Shown: piece by piece, positions 1 to 6,889 of the stretch
How positions within the stretch are numbered: position 1 is the stretch's first letter
Layout of the letters: every line of letters begins with the position of its first letter
Source: QYOJ01 sp043810345
GTDB lineage: Bacteria > Bacteroidota > Bacteroidia > Bacteroidales > FEN-979
NCBI GenBank assembly: GCA_043810345.1
Contig: JBDROF010000005.1
Location: forward strand, 1 to 25,530
Reading direction: 5' to 3'
Length of the DNA: 25,530 nt
Program-made: the position numbers and the translations under genes
The notes under the pieces: model-generated
The model's database searches: none
Seen by the model: only the letters and a program-made list of their open reading frames with translations
Told to the model about the DNA's origin: nothing

Positions 1-493
1 GGTATAAGATCGCGAAGATGCTGTCCTGCTTCTCTTTCAACCGGATTTTTTCAAAGGTGATCCACCATTCCATGTAAACCGATTTCACCTCCGTGATCAG
101 TTCCACCTTTTTCAGGTCTGAAAGAAGTGAGGTTACTTCGGTTCTGGCCCTCCTGGCGGCTACCTGCTCCACGTATACCATAGGGAAATCTATCTCCTGG
201 CTGATGGTGACCTTGTAATCGTTCAACGCTGAATTGATCTGTCCTGTTTCAATGGCGACGGTAGGGGAGGCCAGGTTGAATTCCGATATGATCAAGCTCT
301 TTTCAGCCTGCTTTTCCAGTTTATAATTCTTCAACTCCGTAGTGTGTTGCAAAGCAATTCTCACCGCCTCTGACATTGTCAGGATCCTGGGTTCAGTAAT
401 CTTTTGCGCGGGAATTGCCAGAGGGAAAAGAAAAAGAATCAAAAGCAGAGCGGCCGGATACAAACTCGTCTTAGGAGAAGCATTTACTACCAT
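1..493 (-). CDS. TolC-family outer membrane efflux protein, N-terminal part (cut by window edge)
   Basis: The reverse strand is open from an ATG at 493 to the window edge, giving about 164 residues with no stop. The N-terminus is a signal peptide (a basic and polar start, then a Leu/Phe-rich core ending near AIPAQ). The following residues (LTMSEAVRIALQHTTELKNYKLE) are typical of the first helix of TolC/CusC-like outer membrane factors, where 'EAVRIALQ' opens the domain. Later residues are long amphipathic helix (KAE/KVELITEVKSVYMEWW), again as in TolC. In this family the protein forms the outer-membrane channel of a tripartite efflux pump, often heavy-metal RND systems in Bacteroidetes. Its pump partners would lie to the left, outside the window. 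The substrate cannot be told. A possible -7 promoter element lies at 536-543. Confidence 0.8.
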   Translation of the reverse strand, partial: MVVNASPKTSLYPAALLLILFLFPLAIPAQKITEPRILTMSEAVRIALQHTTELKNYKLEKQAEKSLIISEFNLASPTVAIETGQINSALNDYKVTISQEIDFPMVYVEQVAARRARTEVTSLLSDLKKVELITEVKSVYMEWWITFEKIRLKEKQDSIFAILY

Positions 494-535
494 AACAGAA
501 TGTTTAAATGAATGAATTGCGCCACCATCTCTATC

Positions 536-543
536 CAAAAGTA
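536..543 (-). promoter_or_regulatory. Possible -7 promoter element for the TolC-family gene
   Basis: On the reverse strand this reads TACTTTTG, a full match to the Bacteroidetes -7 consensus TAnnTTTG, 43 bases upstream of the ATG. The -33 position is weak (TTT instead of TTTG about 20 bp upstream). Confidence 0.35.
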
Positions 544-566
544 ATGGAATTATGTCAGATAATAAA

Positions 567-601
567 ACGAGGGACGATGGACGAAGGACGATGGACGAGG
601 T
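567..601. repeat. Heptamer tandem array (ACGANGG x5)
   Basis: Five head-to-tail 7-bp units starting at 567, 574, 581, 588 and 595: ACGAGGG, ACGATGG, ACGAAGG, ACGATGG, ACGAGGT. The array sits between the divergent TolC gene and the PKD lipoprotein gene, directly beside both promoters. It is one of several 7-bp-period arrays in the window. Confidence 0.85.
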
Positions 602-606
602 CTTGG

Positions 607-637
607 TTGACTTCGGATAAAAAATGAAGTATATTTG
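607..637 (+). promoter_or_regulatory. Bacteroidetes-type promoter for the 659-6005 operon
   Basis: TTG at 607-609, then exactly 20 bp, then TATATTTG at 630-637, a full match to the -7 consensus TAnnTTTG. Transcription should begin near 644, just ahead of the ATG at 659. A TTG at 635 that could extend the reading frame lies inside the -7 element, which argues against it as the start codon. Confidence 0.6.
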
Positions 638-658
638 AAAAATTTTAACATTATCCTT

Positions 659-1081
659 ATGAGAAACCTGATTAAGAAACCCATTGTTCTGATATCTGGT
701 GTTGTACTTATGTCGGGACTATTCTTCTTACGCCCAAGTTGCACAAAGGAAGATGACAACAAGCCTGTAGCCAAGTTCAAACTTTTTTCCGTTTATTCGA
801 CCAGGTTTATCAAGGTTGGCGATTACCTGGAGTTTCTGAACCAAAGCGAGGCAACCTCACCCTATACCCTGACCTGGCAATTTGAAGGAGGGACACCTTC
901 TACTTCCACGGAGGAACATCCGGTCATCAAATATTTGACACCGGGGAAATGGGATGTCAAGTTAATCGTTGCGGACCCCAACGGAATGGACTGGGTTGAG
1001 GAGAAAGATTATGTCGTTGTTTCCAACACCAAAGATATCATCGCTAACCTTCCGAAGAATTACGACGATCCAAATTATTAG
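659..1081 (+). CDS. PKD-domain lipoprotein
   Basis: A 140-residue protein starting at the ATG at 659. The first 28 residues form a lipoprotein-type signal: basic n-region (MRNLIKK), hydrophobic core, and Cys28 followed by polar residues (TKEDDNK). The lipobox (RPSC) is weak, but the layout matches Bacteroidetes lipoproteins. Residues of about 38-125 form one PKD/Ig-like domain, recognised by 'VAKFKLFS...GDYLEFLNQSEATSPYTLTWQFEGGTPSTSTEEHPVIKYLTPGKWDVKLIV' type spacing, here seen as separate short motifs including FEGGTPSTS and YLTPGKWDVKL. PKD domains bind other proteins or glycans outside the cell; no specific ligand can be named. It is the first gene of a probable three-gene operon, 11 bases before the next frame. 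Confidence 0.75.
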   Translation: MRNLIKKPIVLISGVVLMSGLFFLRPSCTKEDDNKPVAKFKLFSVYSTRFIKVGDYLEFLNQSEATSPYTLTWQFEGGTPSTSTEEHPVIKYLTPGKWDVKLIVADPNGMDWVEEKDYVVVSNTKDIIANLPKNYDDPNY

Positions 1082-1092
1082 GATTCGCTAAT

Positions 1093-2910
1093 TTGTACGA
1101 AGAGAATCTAACCTTAAGAACGATCTTTACTCCTTCCGTCATCAATACCTCCCCGAATATATCTAAGAATTCTTTCTGGATATATTTGACACTTCTTATC
1201 CTTACCGGAACGATTGCCTATGCCGGTTCCTTCCGGTGTGGCTTCCATTTTGATGATTTCTCAAATATCGTTGATAATGCCGCGATCCATGACCTGGCAA
1301 ACTGGCGTAACTGGTTTTTTTTCAATCCCCGCCGGCCCGTTGGCTTCTTCTCTTTCACGTTGAATTATCATGTAGGCGGACTCAATGTTTGGGGGTATCA
1401 CCTGGTCAACGTGGTTCTCCACATCCTCAATGCACTGCTTGTATGGCGGCTGATTACCCTGCTATTTCATACTCCGCAACTTGCCGGGAAGACGGTCTCC
1501 GCCTACAGCACCTCCATTGCGTTTTTTACCGCGTGGCTGTTCGTAGCCCATCCGGTCATGACAGAGGCTGTAACCTATATTGTTCAACGGTTCGTACTCC
1601 TCTCCTCATGTTTTTATCTGATCTCCCTTGTATTGTTCCTCCGGGGTGCGATGACGAACAGGAGGACGGAAAAGGTTCTCTTCTTCGCCGGATCACTCCT
1701 TTCGGCCGTTCTCAGCTTCTTCACCAAGGAGACGTCGTACACCCTTCCACTGATGTTGTTCCTGGTTTGGTTCTTTTTTATCCGTGAAAAAAAGGGGAAG
1801 TGGTTGAATAGGAACGTGGTTTCGTCCATCCTGATTGTTTTGGGAGCTGTTGTCGTTACATTAAGCCTTTTCGCCCTCTTTTCAGGGAAGTATTTCAGTG
1901 AGATCCCTCCCCGGGAAGGACGCCCTTATTCCATTGCACCCCTGGAATACTATTACACCCAGCTGAATGTGCTGATTACCTACATGAAGTTAGTCCTGTT
2001 CCCGGTCAATCAGACGTTCGACTACAACTACCCGATTTCACAAAGCCTGTTTGAATCCTGGACACCGGTCAGTTTTCTGATGATTATCCTCCTCCTGCTT
2101 CTGGCTGTATATCTATATAAAAAGAACCGGTTGGTTTCGTTCGGAATCTTATGGTTTTTCATTACGATCTCCCCGCAATCACTGGTCCCCCGGCCGAATG
2201 TTATATTTGAACACCGGGTCTATATGAGTGCTATAGGGATCATTCTGATCTGGGTCATATTCCTTTTTTACCTCGCGGGAAAGATCAGGATTCTTAGCAA
2301 ATCAGGTAAGCTCTTACCATCCCCATGGAGCTCATTCGCAAATCTTGCTTCTCTTATCCTGATCATACAGGTCCTCGTATTCGCATGTTTTACCTGGCAA
2401 CGGAACAACGTGTGGAAAACGGAACTTTCATTATGGACTGATTGCCTGGAAAAAGCTCCTACAAGCGCCCGTTCATGGACAAATCTGGGAGTTGCTTGGC
2501 ATAAGAACAGGGATTTCAGGAAGGCTGTCTTTCATTTTGACCAGGCCCTCCGGATCTTCCCTCAATACCTGCAAGCTCTCAATAACAGGGGCGCTTCCCG
2601 GATGGCCCTGGAAGAGTACCCTTCTGCCATAGCCGATTTCACCCGGGTTATCACCCTGAACGGAGATTTCCCTGAAGCATGGGCCAACCGCGGAATCGCC
2701 AGGCGAAGAATGCAGCAATACGCTCCGGCTATTGAAGATTTCACCACGGCTATTTCCATGGATTCAGTACAATCAGGACTATATTTGCAGCGTGGTTTCA
2801 CATACTGGTTAACCGGACGCAAGGATTCAGCATTAGCGGATATTCAGCGGGCTGTGCAACTGGGAAATCAGGATGCAGAGAAACTACTTACCAATATCCT
2901 GAAGGAGTGA
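1093..2910 (+). CDS. Polytopic membrane protein with C-terminal TPRs (TMTC-like, GT-C fold candidate)
   Basis: About 605 residues: roughly ten hydrophobic helices (about residues 30-440) followed by four to five TPR units (about 450-600; signatures WTNLGVAWHKNRDF, ALNNRGASRMALEEY, AWANRGIARRRMQQY). Near the N-terminus, after the first membrane helix, is an acidic loop (FHFDDFSNIVDN). Further on are RPVGFFSFTLNYHVGG and GYHLVNVVLHILNALL. This arrangement matches bacterial relatives of TMTC proteins, which in animals transfer mannose to proteins from a lipid donor (GT-C enzymes use an acidic loop in this place). A glycosyltransferase role is an inference from that resemblance. The start codon is uncertain: no ATG is near, and TTG at 1093, 11 bases after the upstream stop, is used here. 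The end overlaps the next gene by 4 bases (GTGA), so translation is probably coupled. Confidence 0.75.
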   Translation: MYEENLTLRTIFTPSVINTSPNISKNSFWIYLTLLILTGTIAYAGSFRCGFHFDDFSNIVDNAAIHDLANWRNWFFFNPRRPVGFFSFTLNYHVGGLNVWGYHLVNVVLHILNALLVWRLITLLFHTPQLAGKTVSAYSTSIAFFTAWLFVAHPVMTEAVTYIVQRFVLLSSCFYLISLVLFLRGAMTNRRTEKVLFFAGSLLSAVLSFFTKETSYTLPLMLFLVWFFFIREKKGKWLNRNVVSSILIVLGAVVVTLSLFALFSGKYFSEIPPREGRPYSIAPLEYYYTQLNVLITYMKLVLFPVNQTFDYNYPISQSLFESWTPVSFLMIILLLLLAVYLYKKNRLVSFGILWFFITISPQSLVPRPNVIFEHRVYMSAIGIILIWVIFLFYLAGKIRILSKSGKLLPSPWSSFANLASLILIIQVLVFACFTWQRNNVWKTELSLWTDCLEKAPTSARSWTNLGVAWHKNRDFRKAVFHFDQALRIFPQYLQALNNRGASRMALEEYPSAIADFTRVITLNGDFPEAWANRGIARRRMQQYAPAIEDFTTAISMDSVQSGLYLQRGFTYWLTGRKDSALADIQRAVQLGNQDAEKLLTNILKE

Positions 2911-5900
2911 CTCACTGGAACAAAATCATGCTCTTACTCATCCCAGGGATCCTGGGTATAGGTGCGTCCACGAAAGCGCAATACTACTCTACCGGCCAGG
3001 ACCCGGCATCCATCCGCTGGAATCAGATCAAGACCGATTCATTCCGGATCGTCTTCCCGGAGAGTTTCCAAACCCAAAGCCAACACCTGGCGCGGATCCT
3101 CGACCTTACCGCACGATATGAAACCAAATCCCTGAAGGCCAAGGTCCACCGGATGCCTGTGCTCATCCACTCCCAGTCAGCCGAGTCCAATGGTCTGGCC
3201 GTTTGGGCACCCCGCCGGATAGAGCTATACGCCTGTCCACCCCAGGATACCTATGCCGAGGAGTGGCTCGAACAACTGGCGCTTCACGAATACCGGCATG
3301 CGGTGCAGACCAGCAAAATGAACAAGGGTTTTACGAAAGCTCTATACTACATCTTTGGAGAGCAGGTGACGGGGGCTGTCCTGGGCCTATATGTGCCCAC
3401 CTGGTTCCTGGAGGGGGATGCCACGGTGATGGAAACGGCACTTTCCAATTCGGGCCGGGGCCGGGTTGCCTCCTTTGCAGCCCCCTTGCGGGCGCAACTC
3501 CTGCAGAAAGGGATCTGCCGGTACGACCTGGCTACTATGGGATCTTATAAGACTTTCACCCCGGATGCCTACACCCTGGGCTACCACCTGGTTGCCAGAG
3601 GGAGGGAGAAATATGGGTATGAGCTATGGAATCGTACCCTCGACAAGGTGGCGAAACTTCCGTTCATGGTGGTGCCGTTCAATGCCGGGATCAAACAGAA
3701 TACAGGATTATGGAAAACAGGTCTATACCAAAAAATGATGGAGGAGCTGCTGATCGAGTGGCAGGGCCAGGAAGATGACTTATGGCAATCACCCTATATC
3801 CGGATTACCGAAACACGGCGGACATACTACACAACCTGGAACCGGCCGCAGTTCCTGAACGACTCCATCCTGATCGCTGCCTGTTGGAGCAATGAAGGGA
3901 TCCCGCGGTTACTCCTTCTTGACCGACACGGGAATACTGAAAAGATTGTCAGGTTAGGGCCCTATCAGCCTGGCAGTCTATCGGTTGCCGGTGATGTCGC
4001 GGTCTGGACCGAGTACCGGCCGGATATCCGCTGGGAGAACAGGAGTTACTCGGTGATACGGAAATACGCACCCCTAAATCCCCTGAAGGGGACTTACTCG
4101 CCCTTTAGGGGGCTGGGGGGCCGGTCAGAGCACAGGGCACAGGGCACAGGGCACAGGGCACAGGGTGAAGGGATGAATGGACAAAGTGACGATTACGCCG
4201 CCGCATCACAACATCATCCCACCACCACATCACCACAGCACCACAGCACCATGGATTTTACGCAGAAGAGCCGATATTTTTCTCCAGCGCTTTCACCGGA
4301 CGGGAGCTGGGTACTGGCCGTACGGATCACGGAGGGGAACCGTTCTTTCATCGATCTCCTGGAAACAGTTAACGGAGAGGTTCTTCGTTCCATCCCTGCG
4401 CCTGACAAAGGACTATTCCTCCAGCCATCCTGGTCGGCAGACGGAACAAAGATCGCATTTATCCTGCTGACCCGGGAGGGGAAATCACTCCAGGTGATGG
4501 ATTCCCGGGGCGGCTCCGGAACTTCCTATCTGACTCCAACCTTCAGAGAGATCTCCGGTCCACCCATCTTCTTCAGGAATTACCTGTTATTCATGGCCGA
4601 TTATACCGGTATCGAAAACATCTTTGCCATCGACACCCTTACCCGGCAACTTTACCAGGTTACCTCGGCACGTTTCCAGGCCACACATCCGGATATCTCT
4701 CCGGACGGAAGCACACTGGCCTATTCCGACTACGGCGTCGACGGCATGATGGTGGTGACCCGGGAAGCAGATCCATCGCAATGGATTTTGCTTGACAGTA
4801 TCCCAAACTATACATTTCCGCTGGCAGAGGCGATGGCAAGGCAGGAGGGGGTGAATGTGCAGGATAGTATTTGGAAATTAGGAAATTTGAAATTAGGAAA
4901 TTCGGAAGATAATAATTCACCCCACGGAAATGACACCTCATCACTTCATCTCCCCATCACCTCATCACCTTTTTACGAAGTCACCCGGTACCGTAAAATC
5001 GCCCATCTCTTCAACCTCCACAGCTGGGCGCCGGTGTCGATTGATGCCGATAACCTGACGCTGAAGCCCGGGGTATCGGTCCTCTCCCAGAACCTGCTGA
5101 GCACGGCGTTTGCCGGAGCGGGATATGAATACGACCTGAGTGAACGAACCGGCAGGTTTTACCTCAACTTCTCCTACCGGGGATGGTTTCCGGTGATCGA
5201 CCTCAATTACTCCTATGGCAAGCGGGCTGGCATCGGACGACCCTGGGATCCGGATGAGTCTTTCCGGTTCACCTGGAATGAAAGCGACCTGCAGGCTACC
5301 ATCAGCGTTCCGCTTAACCTCTCCCAGGGAATCTGGTACCGGCGGATCCAGCCCATTTTCGGGACCTCATGGATCTATGTAATCCATGATAAAACAACAC
5401 CCAGATCCTTCATCGAAGGATCGATCAACACCCTGGATTACCGGATCTATATGTACAATTACATCCGGTCCAATTACCAGGATATGTTCCCGAAATGGGG
5501 CCAGAACCTGGACATCCAGTTCCGGCATACCCCGTTTGGAGGAAACGACCTGGAATCCATTTTTGCCATTGCAGGGAACATTTATTTCCCGGGCCTGTTT
5601 CGCCATCACGGGATCCGCATTTATGGAGGATGCCAGCAAAGATGGTACATATTTACGGCAGATTACCGGTTTGCCAACTTGATCTCACTTCCACGCGGGA
5701 CTGAACCGTTTTACACTCCCAAACTGATTTCCTTTTCACTCGATTACAAATTCCCATTTCTGCGTCCCGACCTGAGCCTGGGATCCCTGCTATACCTCAA
5801 GCGGTTCAAACTGAATCTCTTTTACGACTGGGTGCACGGATGGGGGCCATGGGATAACACATGGGATGAATCAACTGGATTTGACCTTACTTCCGAGCTG

Positions 5901-6005
5901 CATATCCTGAGGTTTCTGGCGCCGTTTGAGCTGGGTGTGCAGGGAGCCTACCTGCCTGATGAGAATCGCTGGGTGTGGAGATTTTTGTGGGGAGTCACCT
6001 TCTAA
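2907..6005 (+). CDS. Exported zinc-metallopeptidase-like / TolB-type propeller / outer membrane barrel protein
   Basis: 1032 residues. GTG at 2907 overlaps the previous stop by 4 bases and gives a good signal peptide ending near STKAQ; an ATG at 2928 is the alternative but loses the basic n-region. Residues 127-131 are HEYRH, an HExxH zinc motif, and Glu169 in WFLEGDA is a plausible third ligand, as in gluzincin peptidases. Residues of about 300-640 hold TolB/PD40-like propeller blades (SPALSPDGSWVLAV, QPSWSADGTKIAFIL, HPDISPDGSTLAYS). From about 700 the sequence is alternating aromatic and polar strand-like and ends in ...WRFLWGVTF, with a terminal Phe as in outer-membrane barrels. Function is unknown; surface proteolysis or binding is a guess. 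Two low-complexity in-frame stretches (residues about 389-450 and 651-689) are built from DNA repeats, see separate entries. Confidence 0.75.
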   Translation: MTHWNKIMLLLIPGILGIGASTKAQYYSTGQDPASIRWNQIKTDSFRIVFPESFQTQSQHLARILDLTARYETKSLKAKVHRMPVLIHSQSAESNGLAVWAPRRIELYACPPQDTYAEEWLEQLALHEYRHAVQTSKMNKGFTKALYYIFGEQVTGAVLGLYVPTWFLEGDATVMETALSNSGRGRVASFAAPLRAQLLQKGICRYDLATMGSYKTFTPDAYTLGYHLVARGREKYGYELWNRTLDKVAKLPFMVVPFNAGIKQNTGLWKTGLYQKMMEELLIEWQGQEDDLWQSPYIRITETRRTYYTTWNRPQFLNDSILIAACWSNEGIPRLLLLDRHGNTEKIVRLGPYQPGSLSVAGDVAVWTEYRPDIRWENRSYSVIRKYAPLNPLKGTYSPFRGLGGRSEHRAQGTGHRAQGEGMNGQSDDYAAASQHHPTTTSPQHHSTMDFTQKSRYFSPALSPDGSWVLAVRITEGNRSFIDLLETVNGEVLRSIPAPDKGLFLQPSWSADGTKIAFILLTREGKSLQVMDSRGGSGTSYLTPTFREISGPPIFFRNYLLFMADYTGIENIFAIDTLTRQLYQVTSARFQATHPDISPDGSTLAYSDYGVDGMMVVTREADPSQWILLDSIPNYTFPLAEAMARQEGVNVQDSIWKLGNLKLGNSEDNNSPHGNDTSSLHLPITSSPFYEVTRYRKIAHLFNLHSWAPVSIDADNLTLKPGVSVLSQNLLSTAFAGAGYEYDLSERTGRFYLNFSYRGWFPVIDLNYSYGKRAGIGRPWDPDESFRFTWNESDLQATISVPLNLSQGIWYRRIQPIFGTSWIYVIHDKTTPRSFIEGSINTLDYRIYMYNYIRSNYQDMFPKWGQNLDIQFRHTPFGGNDLESIFAIAGNIYFPGLFRHHGIRIYGGCQQRWYIFTADYRFANLISLPRGTEPFYTPKLISFSLDYKFPFLRPDLSLGSLLYLKRFKLNLFYDWVHGWGPWDNTWDESTGFDLTSELHILRFLAPFELGVQGAYLPDENRWVWRFLWGVTF
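4071..4120. repeat. Two-hairpin GC-rich repeat element inside a coding sequence
   Basis: Contains hairpin 1 at 4080-4091 (CCCC-TGAA-GGGG) and hairpin 2 at 4101-4110 (CCC-TTTA-GGG), flanked by C-rich and G-rich arms. The intergenic element at 19531-19586 has the same two hairpins in the same order, with nearly the same loops and about the same spacing. Here it is translated in frame (residues about 389-405 of the propeller/barrel protein). Confidence 0.75.
4130..4171. repeat. Heptamer tandem array (GCACAGG x5) inside a coding sequence
   Basis: Five exact 7-bp units GCACAGG from 4130 to 4164 and one degenerate unit (GTGAAGG, 4165-4171). Because 21 bp is seven codons, the translation repeats HRAQG-type words (HRAQGTG, HRAQGEG). 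Lies directly after the two-hairpin element. Confidence 0.9.
4223..4250. repeat. Octamer tandem array (CACCACAK x3) inside a coding sequence
   Basis: CACCACAT at 4223-4230, CACCACAG at 4231-4238 and 4239-4246, then CACC. Translated as His/Pro/Thr/Ser-rich low-complexity sequence. It closes the first in-frame repeat block, just before the family-like sequence resumes at SRYFSPALSPDG. Confidence 0.8.
4871..4966. repeat. Second in-frame repeat block (GGAAATT-type units, then CATCACCT-type octamers)
   Basis: 4871-4910 holds four near-repeats of a 7-8 bp unit around GGAAATTA/GAAATTT. 4935-4966 holds four octamers (ACCTCATC, ACTTCATC, TCCCCATC, ACCTCATC). Together they encode about residues 651-689, a low-complexity linker between the propeller and the barrel part. 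Confidence 0.75.
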
Positions 6006-6017
6006 GATCTCCGAATT

Positions 6018-6070
6018 TGTCATTGCGAGCCGAAGCCCCGAGTGTAACGAGGGGGTAGCGAAGCAATTCG
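6018..6070. repeat. REP-like interspersed element (ATTGCGAGC...GCGAAGCAAT)
   Basis: Imperfect inverted ends ATTGCGAGC and GCGAAGCAAT enclose an inner C-rich/G-rich pair (CCCCGAG...CGAGGGG). The 'cattgcgag...gaagcaat' wording is that of a small repeat seen between genes in many bacteria. It begins 13 bases after the stop of the 1032-residue protein and may help end its transcript. Confidence 0.6.
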
Positions 6071-6094
6071 ATTTACGATTATTGATGCTAGATC
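6067..6094. repeat. Weak heptamer array (NNNGATN x4)
   Basis: TTCGATT, TACGATT, ATTGATG, CTAGATC from 6067, sharing GAT at the same place in a 7-bp phase. It follows the REP-like element and is similar in wording to the repeats at 6819-6846. Confidence 0.5.
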
Positions 6095-6132
6095 CTCTTC
6101 CTTCGTCCTAAGTTTCTAATTCATATGTAAAA

Positions 6133-6804
6133 ATGTTGTTCCCTATGCATATTTATACCTATACTTGTGCTATGGTAAAAACCTTACAGGGTCTTTTTGC
6201 TCTTTCCGTTTTATCCATCCAACTGGTCCTCGGACAGGTGGTGGACGTTACTGACTTTTATTCATCCGGCACCTATTTCTTTCCGCAATTTGTGCAACTG
6301 GGCGAACATGACGGGTTTGAAAAGAGTCAGATCAGTGCACTGGCAGAAGACCAGGAGGGGTATATCTGGATCGGGACAAACCATGGACTCTGCTATTTCA
6401 ATCCCTTCCGGGAGCAGTTCATCTCCCTGAACGGCAGAACGCCGGATGAACCAGTAGGTGGATCGATCTTTCACTGTGTTGCAGAGGACAAGGGAGGGAT
6501 CCTGTACTTTGGGACCGCTACCGGGATACAGGTTCTGGAAGATATTCAGAGATCTGTCCTGATGAATTACAAAGGTCATGATATACCCTTCGACTCAGCA
6601 GGGACAGCGACGCGTTTTGTCATGCCACACCCGGATAATCCACGGGACATGGGATTTCCTGTAATGCAGATGGCATACAACGGGAATGGACATCTCTATT
6701 TCACGACCCCCGGGAGACTGCTCAGCCTGGGCTGCGACCAGCTGAAAACTGCCACAGATAATGCATCAGGGAGCTGCACGATCAAGGAAGAGATACAGGA
6801 ATAA
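6133..6804 (+). CDS. Short exported beta-propeller protein, probably a truncated two-component-type sensor
   Basis: Up to 223 residues. The ATG at 6172 gives a better signal peptide (MVKTLQGLFALSVLSIQLVLGQ, cut after GQ) than the one at 6133. Two blades of the 'two-component regulator propeller' type are visible: ISALAEDQEGYIWIGTNHGL and FHCVAEDKGGILYFGTATGI. In Bacteroidetes such blades usually come as about fourteen copies followed by a Y_Y_Y domain and a histidine kinase, in proteins over 800 residues. Here the frame stops after two blades plus about 90 residues with no kinase, so it is either a remnant or a small stand-alone protein. Repeat-rich DNA lies on both sides, which would fit a deletion. 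No partner gene is recognisable next to it. Confidence 0.5.
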   Translation: MLFPMHIYTYTCAMVKTLQGLFALSVLSIQLVLGQVVDVTDFYSSGTYFFPQFVQLGEHDGFEKSQISALAEDQEGYIWIGTNHGLCYFNPFREQFISLNGRTPDEPVGGSIFHCVAEDKGGILYFGTATGIQVLEDIQRSVLMNYKGHDIPFDSAGTATRFVMPHPDNPRDMGFPVMQMAYNGNGHLYFTTPGRLLSLGCDQLKTATDNASGSCTIKEEIQE

Positions 6805-6818
6805 TGCTTCCCTGATCT

Positions 6819-6889
6819 CCGATTGATTCGATTTTCGATTTACAATGTTTGTTGCGCATTACTCGATCCTCGATGTCAGATCATGGATT
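6819..6889. repeat. Weak heptamer-phased repeats between two convergent genes
   Basis: TTCGATT twice in a row (6827-6840) within a 7-bp phase starting at 6819, and CTCGATC, CTCGATG, TCAGATC, ATGGATT from 6862 to 6889. The second group runs into the stop codon of the AAA+ ATPase gene at 6881-6883. Confidence 0.5.

Noticed and set aside
635..658. TTG start for the PKD lipoprotein
   Set aside because: The codon lies in the -7 promoter element; the ATG at 659 gives a normal lipoprotein signal.
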